Shown: in pieces, positions 15,791-27,366 of the stretch
Layout: the number at the start of each line of letters is the position of its first letter
Position numbering within the stretch: position 1 is the first letter of the stretch
Translations under genes and position numbers: made by a program
Notes under the pieces: generated by a model
Seen by the model: the letters and a program-made list of their open reading frames with translations, nothing else
Databases searched by the model: none
Told to the model about the DNA's origin: nothing
DNA from: an uncultured Prevotellaceae bacterium
GTDB lineage: Bacteria; Bacteroidota; Bacteroidia; Bacteroidales; Bacteroidaceae
Reading direction: 5' to 3'
DNA length: 43,606 nt
Assembly (NCBI GenBank): GCA_902784755.1
Contig: CACZVX010000008.1
Location: 1 to 43,606 of the forward strand

Positions 15791-17505
15791 TCTGTCTGTT
15801 CCTTTGCTTCTTCCTTTTCAACTTCAATATCCTCTTCTTTCGTCTTGGGTTTCAAGGTCTGCAGGGGAGCTTCCTTACGGTTTATCTTCTTCAGTTCCGT
15901 TCCGCTCTTCTTTCCACGCCACACAAAGATATCATCTTTGTCTGTAGGACGTACATAATCAAACCATGCGAACTGCGTCAAATGATATTTATTTGACGGA
16001 ATCTGAGTCATGGGATAGGTCGTTCCCGATGCCTTATTTGTCTTGATTCTCTGCAGTTTCCGTTCCTGCAAGTACATTCTCATGGTATCCGTCTCCAGAT
16101 AGTTCAGGCCCTGGAATGTACTGTCCTTCTCATCAACAGGATAAAAGATGGTCTGCACATTTCCTATTGCATCACTCTGATGAATATCACCGTTAATGAA
16201 ATAGGCAAACATGTCCTTTGAAGAAACCTGATTGAAATGGTCTTTTTCGTCAATTTTTTCTATTGAAAGAGCCTGACCGTTGATATGGGCGTGCTCAATC
16301 GTAGAATCCTTCATGAAGATATCAATAATCTCCCCCAGCAACTGGCGATTCACATTCCAAGCTATCGGGTCCTTATACATCGTCATAACAGAATCCTTTG
16401 AATTGTAGACAAGAGAGTCACACACAGCCTGCATATCTTTACGATACATGCGAACCTTATAGTAACAGTGCAATTTACGCCAGACAGAATCCGTATTAAC
16501 ATTATAGGACACCATCTTTAGCGTGTCACCATGCAGGTAGAGTGTGTCCTTCTGGGAGTAATCCACCAGTTTGGCATGATCAGTGGCATAAGCATAACCT
16601 TGGTTCTCATCATACCAGAAATACTCACTGTACATCTCATTTTTGTTCTGCTTGTCACGGTAGATGACATTGCCAAAACCTTCTGCCGTTCCTTTCTTTT
16701 CATCCCGGAACAAGCTGTCGCCAGTGATTTCCTTGGCTTCATCCACCAATACACTTCGGCCAAACAAACGGGCTTTGTCGTTATTCGTATCGTAGTAGGC
16801 ATCCTGTGTCTTCACCATACTTTTTCCCGATGTTACCGTGGAAGGCCCCGTGACATGGGCCAAACGGGTATGGACATCATAATACAGGGTGTCGGTTTCC
16901 AGATAGAACTTGGGATTCTTCAGTTTAACGTCATAGTTGAACACGGCATCACGCGTCTCCGTGTCATATTCTCCCCAATCGCTGGTCAGCACATTCTTGT
17001 TGTCTACCATCTTACCTCCTTCGAAGAAGTAACCGAGGTTATAAAGACGGTCATAGTCAAGCGAATCCGTATATAGTTTCGTTCCACGATGCGTGAGAAT
17101 CACATTACGCCGAGACCTTGCCATCTGCTCATTGCCATCATAATAGGCATAGTCACTCACCAGCGTCAACGTGTCGCCCTGCTTTAATTTCACATGGCCA
17201 AAAGCCTCGAAAGAGTTTGTGGCTTCAAAGAAATAAGCACTGTCACAAGTCAGCGTGGCTCCTTTATGACGAAAACTGACATGTCCGTTCAGAACCTGGG
17301 CATCAGGTCTGCGTCCATAACGGTCGAATGAAAGACGATCGGCATGGATAAGATACACGCGCTCGTCTACCTTTTTCCTAGGCGCCTTCTTCTTGCGAGC
17401 AGCCTGAGACCCGACGACCAAGCATAGTCCAAACAGGCATAGAATCAGCCCCAAAGCCATTCTATGCCCACCAGTATGTCTGTATTTCCTATTTTGATTG
17501 GTCAT
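15787..17505 (-). CDS. OstA-like (LptA-type) LPS transport protein
   Basis: 572 residues. It has an N-terminal signal or membrane segment ([18 protein letters not shown]), then repeated beta-jellyroll units of the OstA/LptA/LptD-N fold ([58 protein letters not shown]). A charged C-terminal tail ends in EEKEEAK-type sequence. The family forms the periplasmic bridge for LPS transport. Its neighbours, two SurA-like chaperones, also act in outer-membrane assembly, and both ends overlap the flanking genes by four bases (ATGA), so it is tightly translationally coupled. No C-terminal LptD barrel is present. Confidence 0.87.
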   Translation of the reverse strand: MTNQNRKYRHTGGHRMALGLILCLFGLCLVVGSQAARKKKAPRKKVDERVYLIHADRLSFDRYGRRPDAQVLNGHVSFRHKGATLTCDSAYFFEATNSFEAFGHVKLKQGDTLTLVSDYAYYDGNEQMARSRRNVILTHRGTKLYTDSLDYDRLYNLGYFFEGGKMVDNKNVLTSDWGEYDTETRDAVFNYDVKLKNPKFYLETDTLYYDVHTRLAHVTGPSTVTSGKSMVKTQDAYYDTNNDKARLFGRSVLVDEAKEITGDSLFRDEKKGTAEGFGNVIYRDKQNKNEMYSEYFWYDENQGYAYATDHAKLVDYSQKDTLYLHGDTLKMVSYNVNTDSVWRKLHCYYKVRMYRKDMQAVCDSLVYNSKDSVMTMYKDPIAWNVNRQLLGEIIDIFMKDSTIEHAHINGQALSIEKIDEKDHFNQVSSKDMFAYFINGDIHQSDAIGNVQTIFYPVDEKDSTFQGLNYLETDTMRMYLQERKLQRIKTNKASGTTYPMTQIPSNKYHLTQFAWFDYVRPTDKDDIFVWRGKKSGTELKKINRKEAPLQTLKPKTKEEDIEVEKEEAKEQTE

Positions 17506-18944
17506 TTAATCCAACCTTCATATTCAAACTGACAATCTTTGTAACGGTCGTTCATCCGGACGTAGATTGTCTTCAGCTTATCCTTTACCCATTCCTTCAG
17601 ATAGGACTGACGGCGCTTGGCAAGTACAACATTCTTCATTTCCTGGAAATCTTCCGTGATTGTTGCACGATGGCCATCCACCCTACTCTTCAGCTTCACA
17701 ATAGCCGTCACGGTCTTTCCCTTGGAATTGATCATCTGGAATGCATCTGAAACTTGACCTACCTTTAAGGTATCCACGACACGGGCGACCTCCGTGGGAA
17801 GGTCCTGCATGCGGAATTTACTGGTTCTTCCAGATTCTGAGGTATTGGCCATCAAGCCCTTACTGCTCCGAGTGTCCTTATCATCAGAGATATAAGTGGC
17901 AGCTTCGTCAAAAGAGAATTTCTCCGCACGAATGTCATTGGCAATAGAGTCCAGACGATGCTGTGCCTTCTCAAGAGCTTCGGATGACACATGCGGCTTC
18001 AGCAGGATATGGCGACATTTGATCTTATCGCCACGCTTATCAATCAACTGAATGATATGGAATCCGAATTCGGTCTCCACAATCTTGGAGATTTTCTTCG
18101 GGTCTGTCAAGTTGAATGCCACGTTGGCAAAAGCAGGATCCAACATACCACGGCCTGTATAGTCAAGTTCACCACCCTGACGAGCAGTACCCGGATCCTC
18201 AGAATAAAGGCGCGCCAATGTTGCGAACGTTGTTTCACCACGATTTACACGATCTGTATATTCACGAAGTTCGTCCTTAACACGATTGATCTCTTCCTGT
18301 TCGATACGAGGCGTAAGAGTCACAATCTGCACTTCCACTGCAGTAGGGACGAAGGGAATACTGTCTTCCGGCAGGTCCTTGAAATACATGCGGACGTCAG
18401 CAGGACTCACCTTGATGTCTTCCACCAATTTTTCCTGCATTTTCTGTATCAGCTGACGATCACGGAAATCATCGTGCATAGAACTACGCATCTGAGCGAT
18501 GGTCTGCTTACGGTACTCTTCCAGCTTTTCCTTACTTCCACCTACCAGCTGCAACCAGTAGTTAATCTGCTGTTCAACATTCATGCTGATCTCACTCTCC
18601 GTTACTTCGATGGAATCAATAGCTGCCTGATGGAGATAGAGTTTCTGTACGGCAATCTGCTCGGGAATCGAACAGTCAGGATCCCCCGGGAAATGAATGC
18701 CTTCTGCCTCAGCCTGCAAGCGCATAGCTTCCACATCACTTTTGAGAATGGGCTCATCTCCCACCACCCAGATAACTTCGTCCACGATACTGGCCTCATT
18801 GATAACATCTTCCTGTACCTTGACAGTCGTGTCCTCAGCCTGTGAGTCATTCTGCTGCATCACACGCAGCATGTGACCACGGGCATTGATGCCCAGAGCC
18901 AACACAAGTGCGACAACAACAGTTAATATCGTCTTTTTTCTCAT
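17502..18944 (-). CDS. periplasmic SurA-like peptidylprolyl isomerase
   Basis: 480 residues from the ATG at 18944 (MRKKTILTVVV); five codons further upstream the frame begins with TTG, which I rejected. A signal peptide precedes a SurA-type N-terminal chaperone region (ASIVDEVIWVVGDEPILKSDVE). Two parvulin modules follow: about 180-290 (LARLYSEDPGTARQGGELDYTGRG ... EFGFHIIQL) and about 295-400 (KCRHILLKPH). It should escort and isomerise outer-membrane proteins in the periplasm. It lies 21 bases after a second PPIase gene and overlaps the OstA-like gene by four bases. Confidence 0.92.
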   Translation of the reverse strand: MRKKTILTVVVALVLALGINARGHMLRVMQQNDSQAEDTTVKVQEDVINEASIVDEVIWVVGDEPILKSDVEAMRLQAEAEGIHFPGDPDCSIPEQIAVQKLYLHQAAIDSIEVTESEISMNVEQQINYWLQLVGGSKEKLEEYRKQTIAQMRSSMHDDFRDRQLIQKMQEKLVEDIKVSPADVRMYFKDLPEDSIPFVPTAVEVQIVTLTPRIEQEEINRVKDELREYTDRVNRGETTFATLARLYSEDPGTARQGGELDYTGRGMLDPAFANVAFNLTDPKKISKIVETEFGFHIIQLIDKRGDKIKCRHILLKPHVSSEALEKAQHRLDSIANDIRAEKFSFDEAATYISDDKDTRSSKGLMANTSESGRTSKFRMQDLPTEVARVVDTLKVGQVSDAFQMINSKGKTVTAIVKLKSRVDGHRATITEDFQEMKNVVLAKRRQSYLKEWVKDKLKTIYVRMNDRYKDCQFEYEGWIK

Positions 18945-18965
18945 ATTCAAAAATCGCAAATCCGA

Positions 18966-20390
18966 TTAGTGCTTATTGACGGTCTTCACCACCTCATCAT
19001 ACACTTTCACCTGATATTTCCGGCGCAAGGTGGCAACCCATCCCTTTTCAAGTTCTTCCTGATAATCTGCGGTTACCAGCCCCTTTACATCTTCGTATTC
19101 CTCTGGTCCCTTCTTCAAAATCTTACCATAAACGGCATCAATGGGATAGTCCTTCACAGGTGTCACCTTGGCATCTTTTTTATTAAACACCATCTTGTCG
19201 ATGAATGCATTATCACCCTTCTTGAAGATTCCCTTCTCCACACGGATACGGATAATGGAATCATTGTTGAAAGTCTTGCGAAGCTTATCAGCCCATTGGG
19301 CAAATTCCAATCCCTTCACACTGTTCTTCACAGCTTTCACGTCGTCCTTCTCCTTTACATGATAGACCATTCCTTTATAACGAGGCTGATCCCATTTGTA
19401 CTTTTTCTTGTTCTTGCTGAAATAATTGGCCAGTCCAGCCTCATCTTTAGCGGCCTTTTCCCAGACCTCACGGTTAGAAATCTCGTAGAGCAACAAACCA
19501 TCATGATATTCACGGACCAGATTGTCTAATTCCACATCTTTAGCCTGTAATTCGGCAGAACGCTCATCGAGCAACTCATCACGGGTAATATTACGTTGCT
19601 TGGCTATAGAGTCAACGGCCTGCTCAGCCAGACGGTCACGTACGTTCCGGGCTTCCAGAAATTTAAGAATATCCGAACGAAGAGAATCGTAAGGCTCCAA
19701 CTGCTTACGGTCTTTCATGAGAATAATATGCCAACCGGCAGGACTGAGCACGGGCTGTGAAAGTTCACCCACTTTCAGAGCGTAAGCTGCATCCTCAAAC
19801 TCTTTTAGAGTCTGATTTGGACCAATCCAAGGAAGAACACCGCCCTTAGAAGCTGATCCAGGATCCTGAGAAACCTTTTTGGCAAGGGCCTCAAAATCAG
19901 CACCCTGCTTCAATGCCTGATAAACAGAGTCAATGCGAACCTTGGCTGCTTTCTGCTCCTCATCCGTTGCTTTTTGATTTAACAGAATCAAAATATGCGC
20001 TGGCATAATCAGGCCACGAGGGCCGATAGACTCCTTCGTATTCTGATACACCTGACGGGCCTCCTTCTCTATGGCCTCGTCAGTCACAAAAGAGGGAGTA
20101 ATCTGCTGGTCACGATAAGTACGGAACTCCTTCTGATAGGAAATCATCGTGTCGAGCTTAGCATCAAGAGCAGCCTGAACCTTCAGTTTGTAATTGACAA
20201 AAAGGTCCACATATTCTTCAACGGTCTTCTTGTCAATCACGCCTTCAGAATTGTTCTTGTTATACGAATACTCGAACTCAGAACGCTGAACGGGATGGCC
20301 TGCAATTGTCATAATCACAGGGTCATCTGTTTGTGCAAAAGCCATGCTCCCGCAAAGGAGCATGGTCATCGCTACTATTGTCTTTTTCAT
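18966..20390 (-). CDS. periplasmic parvulin-type peptidylprolyl isomerase
   Basis: 474 residues from the ATG at 20390 (MKKTIVAMTMLLCGSMAFAQ, a signal peptide). The PpiC/parvulin domain lies at about 125-235: PAHILILLNQ at its start, VSQDPGSASKGGVLPWI in the middle and LSPAGWHIILMKDR at its end. The N-terminal part is a helical chaperone arm, and the C-terminal 230 residues resemble a second, degenerate module. It is likely a second outer-membrane-protein chaperone that works with the neighbouring SurA-like protein. It follows guaB by 34 bases. Confidence 0.91.
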   Translation of the reverse strand: MKKTIVAMTMLLCGSMAFAQTDDPVIMTIAGHPVQRSEFEYSYNKNNSEGVIDKKTVEEYVDLFVNYKLKVQAALDAKLDTMISYQKEFRTYRDQQITPSFVTDEAIEKEARQVYQNTKESIGPRGLIMPAHILILLNQKATDEEQKAAKVRIDSVYQALKQGADFEALAKKVSQDPGSASKGGVLPWIGPNQTLKEFEDAAYALKVGELSQPVLSPAGWHIILMKDRKQLEPYDSLRSDILKFLEARNVRDRLAEQAVDSIAKQRNITRDELLDERSAELQAKDVELDNLVREYHDGLLLYEISNREVWEKAAKDEAGLANYFSKNKKKYKWDQPRYKGMVYHVKEKDDVKAVKNSVKGLEFAQWADKLRKTFNNDSIIRIRVEKGIFKKGDNAFIDKMVFNKKDAKVTPVKDYPIDAVYGKILKKGPEEYEDVKGLVTADYQEELEKGWVATLRRKYQVKVYDEVVKTVNKH

Positions 20391-20424
20391 TTGAAAACTA
20401 ATCATTATCTGAAATAATCAATTT

Positions 20425-21921
<1,497 letters not shown>

Positions 21922-21931
21922 TTATTGCGTG

Positions 21932-21963
21932 CAAAGATACGCATTTTTCACCATATGAGCAAA
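21932..21963 (-). promoter_or_regulatory. promoter of the guaB cluster
   Basis: Minus-strand TTTG (21963-21960), 20 bases, TATCTTTG (21939-21932): a full consensus match. The start should fall near 21925, about 20 bases before the ATG. Confidence 0.78.
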
Positions 21964-22135
21964 CCTTTCACAATTTTATGCTTTCGATTAATTCTATTTA
22001 ACGCGTGCAGACGCAAGTGATACGGAATCTTCTCCAACTTCATACTTCCATTGTTAGATGCCACTAATATTCATTAAAAACGGCCTTTTCTGTTAAATAT
22101 GACTAAGAGTCTCGTCAACTCACAAAAATATTATC

Positions 22136-22143
22136 TACTTTTG
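22136..22143 (+). promoter_or_regulatory. putative -7 box of the lipoprotein gene at 22179
   Basis: TACTTTTG lies 36 bases upstream of the ATG. The -33 region (near 22112) reads TCGT rather than TTTG, so the call rests on the -7 box and position. Confidence 0.4.
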
Positions 22144-22178
22144 CCATGAGAAATTAACATATAACTAACAGAAAGATT

Positions 22179-23048
22179 ATGAAGAAGATTAAAATTTTGC
22201 TGTCTCTGATGGCTCTCTTTACATTCTCGCTGGCATTTGTTTCCTGTTCAAGTGACGATGAAAACAACAATGATTCTTCGCCCAACCTTGTAATGGAAGG
22301 CGTAAAGTATAATATTCAGGGGAGCGAGGAATTTTCCTCTATCGAATTTACCCCTAATGGAGAATATATCGTCACGCGTAAGAGTCCTGCAAAAAAAAGT
22401 GGTAACATTACGTTGGCTGATCTCTATGTGCACGGAAAGTTCACTGTCATAGACGGTGGATATCGTCTTGACGGATTCGGTACAGTCGCTATAGACCAGG
22501 ATCTCGCATCTGCTAAGATTACCATCATCTCGGAAGGATATACCCACGAAGTGAATGCTACTGTTGCACCCAAGCAACTGTCAGATGACATGAGCAGGGC
22601 TTTCTGCCGCCATTGGCGTTTTTCAAAGAGTCACTTTGCCCTACGGGTGAACAACAATGTTTTAGTTGATTTCGATATCGATGGATGCGATTTCAGCAAA
22701 TGGTACAGAAATGATAAAGTTAAGGATTATGACACGGACAAAGAACAGTTTAATAGCAAGTGCAAAGATTTGTTGCTAACGGAATACGGAACATTTGCTG
22801 TTACTTATGCCGATGACTTTATCAACGTTGGAACATGGACATGGGAGAACAAAGGCGGCAACATCATTGGTTGCGACTGGGGCTTTAACAGCTTCCGTGA
22901 CGATCATTTCAACGGTTCGATGAGTACAGAATTAGTGAAGGGCTCTACTGATGCTGAGGATCAACTTGTCATCACCAAACAAATCAATCTCCACAATCCG
23001 TACTTCCTCGTGATTAGCGAATTCACCTATACGCTGGTACCAAGGTAA
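22179..23048 (+). CDS. lipoprotein of unknown function
   Basis: 289 residues. The signal peptide ends at FVSC, with the lipidated Cys followed by SSDDENN, a strong Bacteroidetes surface-export signal. The N-terminal half is beta-rich (FTPNGEYIVTRKS; GKFTVIDGGYRLDGFGTVAI) and the C-terminal half aromatic (WTWENKGGNIIGCDWGFNSF), which could be a lipocalin-like barrel, but no named family is recognised. It is the only plus-strand gene for several kilobases, flanked by its own weak promoter and a bidirectional terminator shared with recQ, so it is probably independent. Confidence 0.8.
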   Translation: MKKIKILLSLMALFTFSLAFVSCSSDDENNNDSSPNLVMEGVKYNIQGSEEFSSIEFTPNGEYIVTRKSPAKKSGNITLADLYVHGKFTVIDGGYRLDGFGTVAIDQDLASAKITIISEGYTHEVNATVAPKQLSDDMSRAFCRHWRFSKSHFALRVNNNVLVDFDIDGCDFSKWYRNDKVKDYDTDKEQFNSKCKDLLLTEYGTFAVTYADDFINVGTWTWENKGGNIIGCDWGFNSFRDDHFNGSMSTELVKGSTDAEDQLVITKQINLHNPYFLVISEFTYTLVPR

Positions 23049-23067
23049 ACCATTAATGACTACACAC

Positions 23068-23097
23068 AAAAATGCCGCCCATTGAGCGGCATTTTTT
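23068..23097. terminator. bidirectional terminator between convergent lipoprotein and recQ
   Basis: An 11-bp stem (AAAAATGCCGC 23068-23078, complement 23086-23096) with a seven-base loop. A six-T run follows on the plus strand and a T run on the minus strand. Confidence 0.87.
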
Positions 23098-23113
23098 GTG
23101 CATATAAAGTTGA

Positions 23114-25300
23114 TTAATTGGCTACTTCTGACAAGAACTTGATACGTACCAAACGAACTTCATCCTCGGAATAGTCGTCACCCAACTCATCCATAGCTGT
23201 GTTTAAATCATCCGTATCACTTTCTGAGAAATAATCGTAGATGTCGTCCACATGATCATCATCCATCACTTCCTCCAGGAAATAGTCGATGTTGAGTTTC
23301 GTTCCACTATAGACAATAGCTTCCACTTCATCCAAAAGTTCCTCAAACTCCAAGCCCTGGGCATTGGCAATATCATCAAGAGCCACTTGACGGTCAATAC
23401 TCTGGATAATCTTAACCTTCATCGCCGACTTCTTGGCCACAGTGCGCACACGGAGATCCTCAGGACGTTCAATCTCGTTCTCCTCACAATGGCGTTTGAT
23501 GAGTTCTACGAATTCCTTTCCGAACTTCCGCGCCTTACCTGCTCCAACACCTTGCACTTGTTGAAGTTCCTCCAACGTAACGGGATAGACCGTTGCCATC
23601 TGCTCTAATGAGCTTTCCTGGAAAACGGCATAGGCAGGTACGCCTTTCTGTTTGGCCACTTTCTTACGAAGGTCCTTCAACATAGCAAAAAGGGTTGGGT
23701 CAAGAGCACCGCCCTGTCCCTCAACCGTCTCGTCGTCATCATCATCACTGAACTCATTATCAAGCACAATCATAAACGACTTAGGCGACTTCAGGAATTT
23801 CTTACCGGAAGCCGTGAGTTTAAGAAGACCATAATTCTCCACATCCTTCTTCAGGTAACCGGCAATAAGTGCCTGTCGGATTACAGGATTCCAAATCTTG
23901 TCATCCATATCCTCACCTGAGCCGAATTCATCCAACTGGTCATGTTTATGGGCTACAATATCATCTGTAGCTCGGCCCTTAACAAAGTCAATGACATAAT
24001 CCGTACGGAAATCTTCTTTCAGTTTCTGAACGGCAATCAAGACAATGACAAGAGCATCCTGGGCCTCCTGCTTCGTCTTAGGATGCAGACAGTTGTCGCA
24101 ATTGCCGCAGTTATCCTTATGATATTCCTCTCCGAAATAATGGAGCAACATCTTACGACGGCACACAGAAGACTCAGCATACGCAGCAGTTTCAGCCAAC
24201 AGCTGTCGGCCAATGTCTTGCTCTGCCACGGGCTTGCCTTCCATAAACTTCTCTAATTTCTTCAGATCCTTATAACGGTAGAAGGCAATACACTTACCTT
24301 CGCCGCCGTCACGGCCGGCACGGCCTGTCTCCTGATAATAGCCTTCCAGACTCTTAGGAATGTCGTAATGAATGACAAAACGTACATCTGGCTTGTCAAT
24401 ACCCATGCCAAAAGCAATGGTGGCCACAATAACATCTATGTCTTCCTGCAAGAAATCATCCTGCGTCTTATTGCGCGTTGCTGAATCCAGGCCGGCATGA
24501 TAGGGCGCTGCCTTAATGTCGTTGGTACAAAGCACAGCAGCCAGTTCCTCCACCTTTTTTCGCGAGAGGCAATAAATGATACCACTCTTTCCAGGATTCT
24601 GGCGAATAAACTTTACAATCTGTGCGTTGGTTGTATCATCATTACTGGGTTTCTGCCTGACTTCGTAATAAAGGTTTGGACGGTTGAACGAGCTTTTAAA
24701 CTCCTTCGCATCCAGAATACCAAGGCTTTTCTTAATATCAGTGCGCACCTTATCGGTAGCCGTTGCGGTAAGCGCAATGATAGGAGCCTTGCCTATCTCA
24801 TTCACGATAGGACGGATACGACGATATTCAGGACGGAAATCGTGTCCCCATTCTGATATGCAATGGGCTTCATCAATGGCATAGAAACTGATCTTGACCG
24901 ACTTTAGGAAATCAACATACTCTTCTTTTGTCAGTGACTCCGGAGCCACATACAACAGTTTGGTCTTCCCCGAAAGAATATCCTCTTTCACCAAATCAAT
25001 GGCTGCCTTATTGAGGGAAGAATTCAGGTAATGAGCTATACCCTCATCCTCACTCATGCCATTGATGACATCCACCTGATTTTTCATCAAGGCGATTAGT
25101 GGTGAAATGACGATTGCTGTGCCCTCCATAATCAGGGAGGGCAATTGGTAGCATAGACTTTTTCCTCCACCAGTTGGCATAAGTACGAAGGTGTCTTTAC
25201 CAGAAAGGACATTACGAATTATTGCCTCCTGGTCGCCTTTAAAGGTGTCGAAGCCGAAATACTGCTTCAGTTTTAAGGTCAAGTCAATTTCTTTGCTCAT
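23114..25300 (-). CDS. recQ: ATP-dependent DNA helicase RecQ
   Basis: 728 residues. A 3'-5' helicase in DNA repair. Walker A is PTGGGKSLCYQLP, Walker B DEAHCISEWGHDFRPEYR, and motifs V-VI include TIAFGMGIDKPDVRFVIHYDIPKS and QETGRAGRDG. The zinc cluster is CRRKMLLHYFGE...CGNCDNC. An RQC winged helix and an HRDC domain (LFAMLKDLRKKVAKQKGVPAYAVF) follow. A roughly 100-residue acidic tail (VMDDDHVDDIYDYFSESDTDD) extends beyond E. coli RecQ. It is the last gene of tig-clpP-clpX-recQ, nine bases after clpX. Confidence 0.96.
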   Translation of the reverse strand: MSKEIDLTLKLKQYFGFDTFKGDQEAIIRNVLSGKDTFVLMPTGGGKSLCYQLPSLIMEGTAIVISPLIALMKNQVDVINGMSEDEGIAHYLNSSLNKAAIDLVKEDILSGKTKLLYVAPESLTKEEYVDFLKSVKISFYAIDEAHCISEWGHDFRPEYRRIRPIVNEIGKAPIIALTATATDKVRTDIKKSLGILDAKEFKSSFNRPNLYYEVRQKPSNDDTTNAQIVKFIRQNPGKSGIIYCLSRKKVEELAAVLCTNDIKAAPYHAGLDSATRNKTQDDFLQEDIDVIVATIAFGMGIDKPDVRFVIHYDIPKSLEGYYQETGRAGRDGGEGKCIAFYRYKDLKKLEKFMEGKPVAEQDIGRQLLAETAAYAESSVCRRKMLLHYFGEEYHKDNCGNCDNCLHPKTKQEAQDALVIVLIAVQKLKEDFRTDYVIDFVKGRATDDIVAHKHDQLDEFGSGEDMDDKIWNPVIRQALIAGYLKKDVENYGLLKLTASGKKFLKSPKSFMIVLDNEFSDDDDDETVEGQGGALDPTLFAMLKDLRKKVAKQKGVPAYAVFQESSLEQMATVYPVTLEELQQVQGVGAGKARKFGKEFVELIKRHCEENEIERPEDLRVRTVAKKSAMKVKIIQSIDRQVALDDIANAQGLEFEELLDEVEAIVYSGTKLNIDYFLEEVMDDDHVDDIYDYFSESDTDDLNTAMDELGDDYSEDEVRLVRIKFLSEVAN

Positions 25301-25309
25301 TTTTAATGG

Positions 25310-26545
25310 TCAAGCGCTTTCCAATTTTTGCAAGTGTGCTTTGTCTAATTGCTCTTTAGCATACTCAAGAGACACGTCAAATGTTTTTACACGTTTTGAC
25401 GGAATTTCAAACATGGCCTCCATCATCACGGCCTCCACAATAGAGCGAAGTCCGCGAGCTCCCAATTTATACTCCACAGCCTGGTCAACAATATAGTCAA
25501 GCGTTTCTTCTGAGAATGTAAGTTTTACTCCATCCATCTCAAAAAGCTTCTCATACTGCTTAACGATAGAGTTCTTAGGCTCTACAAGGATGTTGCGAAG
25601 AGCTGAGCGGTCCAGCGGATTCAGATAGGTCAAGACGGGCAAACGTCCTATCAACTCGGGAATCAACCCAAATGACTTCAAATCTTGAGGAAGGATATAC
25701 TTCATCAAGTCTCCCTTGTCAATTTTTCGGACATTCTGTACAGAACTATATCCCACCACATGCGTATTAAGCCGCTGTGCTATCTTACGTTCTATGCCAT
25801 CGAAGGCACCACCACAGATGAAAAGAATGTTATTGGTGTCGAGATGCACATAGTCTTGATCGGGATGCTTGCGTCCACCCTTTGGCGGAACGTTTACGAT
25901 AGAACCTTCCAACAGTTTGAGCAGACTCTGCTGTACACCCTCACCAGAAACATCGCGTGTGATACTTGGATTGTCACTCTTGCGGGCTATCTTGTCTATT
26001 TCATCAATAAAAACAATGCCACGTTCAGCTGCGGCCTGATCGTAGTCAGCTACCTGCAGCAGGCGGGAGAGAATGCTCTCCACGTCCTCACCCACATAAC
26101 CCGCCTCGGTAAACACCGTTGCATCCACAATGGTGAAAGGAACATCCAGAAGTTTGGCAATTGTACGCGCCAAAAGGGTCTTTCCCGTTCCGGTTGACCC
26201 CACCATAATAATGTTGCTCTTCTCTATCTCCACACCCTTTTCTGAATGGGGCTGCTGCAAACGCTTATAATGGTTATAGACAGCTACCGACAGGAATCGC
26301 TTAGCCTCATCCTGTCCGATGACATAATCGTCGAGATGTTTCTTAATCTCACGGGGCTTGGGCACTTTCTTCAACTGGAACGGCTCACTGTCAGCCTGCC
26401 GTTTCTTACCCAAAACACCAGAAGACAGAACGATGTCATGAGCTTGCTCAGCACAGTTTTCACAGATATATCCGTTGAGCCCCGTGATGAGCAGCTTCAC
26501 CTCGTTCTCGCTTCTTCCGCAGAAATTACAAACTTTTTTCGCCAT
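25310..26545 (-). CDS. clpX: ATP-dependent Clp protease ATP-binding subunit ClpX
   Basis: 411 residues. The unfoldase ring that feeds ClpP. The N-terminal C4 zinc-binding domain reads CNFCGRSE...CENC (residues about 6-33). The AAA+ module has Walker [14 protein letters not shown], Walker [12 protein letters not shown], sensor/arginine-finger region and the pore-loop segment [12 protein letters not shown]. The C-terminal domain includes [13 protein letters not shown]. It sits ten bases after clpP and nine before recQ. Confidence 0.98.
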   Translation of the reverse strand: MAKKVCNFCGRSENEVKLLITGLNGYICENCAEQAHDIVLSSGVLGKKRQADSEPFQLKKVPKPREIKKHLDDYVIGQDEAKRFLSVAVYNHYKRLQQPHSEKGVEIEKSNIIMVGSTGTGKTLLARTIAKLLDVPFTIVDATVFTEAGYVGEDVESILSRLLQVADYDQAAAERGIVFIDEIDKIARKSDNPSITRDVSGEGVQQSLLKLLEGSIVNVPPKGGRKHPDQDYVHLDTNNILFICGGAFDGIERKIAQRLNTHVVGYSSVQNVRKIDKGDLMKYILPQDLKSFGLIPELIGRLPVLTYLNPLDRSALRNILVEPKNSIVKQYEKLFEMDGVKLTFSEETLDYIVDQAVEYKLGARGLRSIVEAVMMEAMFEIPSKRVKTFDVSLEYAKEQLDKAHLQKLESA

Positions 26546-26555
26546 CTTTAGTTCC

Positions 26556-27218
26556 TTACTTCTTCACCAGTACGGCGTCAATCATACCATACTCCTTAGC
26601 CTCCTCTGCCGTCATCCAATAGTTACGGTCACTGTCCTTCCAGACTTTCTCGAATGGCGTGTGTGAGTGGTTACTGATGATAGTATAGAGTTCTTTCTTG
26701 AATTTCTGAATCTCTTTCACCTCAATCTCCATATCGGAAGCTTGACCCTGCACACCTCCAAGCGGCTGATGAATCATCACGCGACTATGGGTGAGCGCGG
26801 AACGCTTGCCTTCCTGACCAGCCACCAGCAGCACGGCAGCCATCGAAGCAGCCATACCCGTACAGATTGTAGCCACATCAGATGAGATAAACTGCATCGT
26901 GTCGTAGATACCGAGACCTGCCGTCACGCTACCGCCAGGGGAATTGATATAGATAGAGATATCCTTACCCGGATCCACAGAGTCGAGATACAGCAACTGC
27001 GCCTGCAGGGTGTTGGCCGTATAATCGTCAATCTGTGTGCCAAGGAAGATGATGCGATCCATCATCAGACGCGAGAAAACGTCCATCTGGGTCACATTAA
27101 GCTGACGCTCTTCCAATATATATGGGTTCAGATACTGTGACTGAATCTTCATCACATCATCGAGAACCATACCATTCATACCTAAATGCTGAGTAGCATA
27201 TTTTCTAAAATCATTCAT
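26556..27218 (-). CDS. clpP: ATP-dependent Clp protease proteolytic subunit ClpP
   Basis: 220 residues from the ATG at 27218 (MNDFRKYATQHLGMNG), the start used by Bacteroides homologues as I recall them; the open frame runs 18 codons further to a GTG at the foot of a terminator, which I reject. The serine protease core shows the catalytic Ser in GMAASMAAVLL, the His in RVMIHQPLGG and the Asp later. An N-terminal extension relative to E. coli ClpP is normal for this phylum. It lies between tig and clpX. Confidence 0.96.
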   Translation of the reverse strand: MNDFRKYATQHLGMNGMVLDDVMKIQSQYLNPYILEERQLNVTQMDVFSRLMMDRIIFLGTQIDDYTANTLQAQLLYLDSVDPGKDISIYINSPGGSVTAGLGIYDTMQFISSDVATICTGMAASMAAVLLVAGQEGKRSALTHSRVMIHQPLGGVQGQASDMEIEVKEIQKFKKELYTIISNHSHTPFEKVWKDSDRNYWMTAEEAKEYGMIDAVLVKK

Positions 27219-27272
27219 ATCCTTACTATTTCTAATTCTTAAAATCTCAGATTCATATTTTCTAAGTTTCAC

Positions 27273-27334
27273 AAAAAAAGAGGCTATCTGCTCCTTTCCT
27301 AATACAAAGATAAGAAAAAAAAGCGGATAACCTC
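27273..27334 (-). terminator. tig terminator with a -7-like box in its loop
   Basis: Arms 27322-27334 and 27280-27292 pair over 13 positions with one C-A mismatch (GAGGTTATCCGCT / AGCAGATAGCCTC on the minus strand). Seven T residues follow. The 29-base loop includes TATCTTTG (27312-27305), a possible -7 box for clpP. Confidence 0.6.
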
Positions 27335-27366
27335 CTATATTGGAGAAAAATTTTTCGAAAAAAATG

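Noticed and set aside
27219-27272. Longer ClpP starting from GTG at 27272
   Set aside because: That start sits against the T tract of the tig terminator, and homologues begin at MNDFRKYA.
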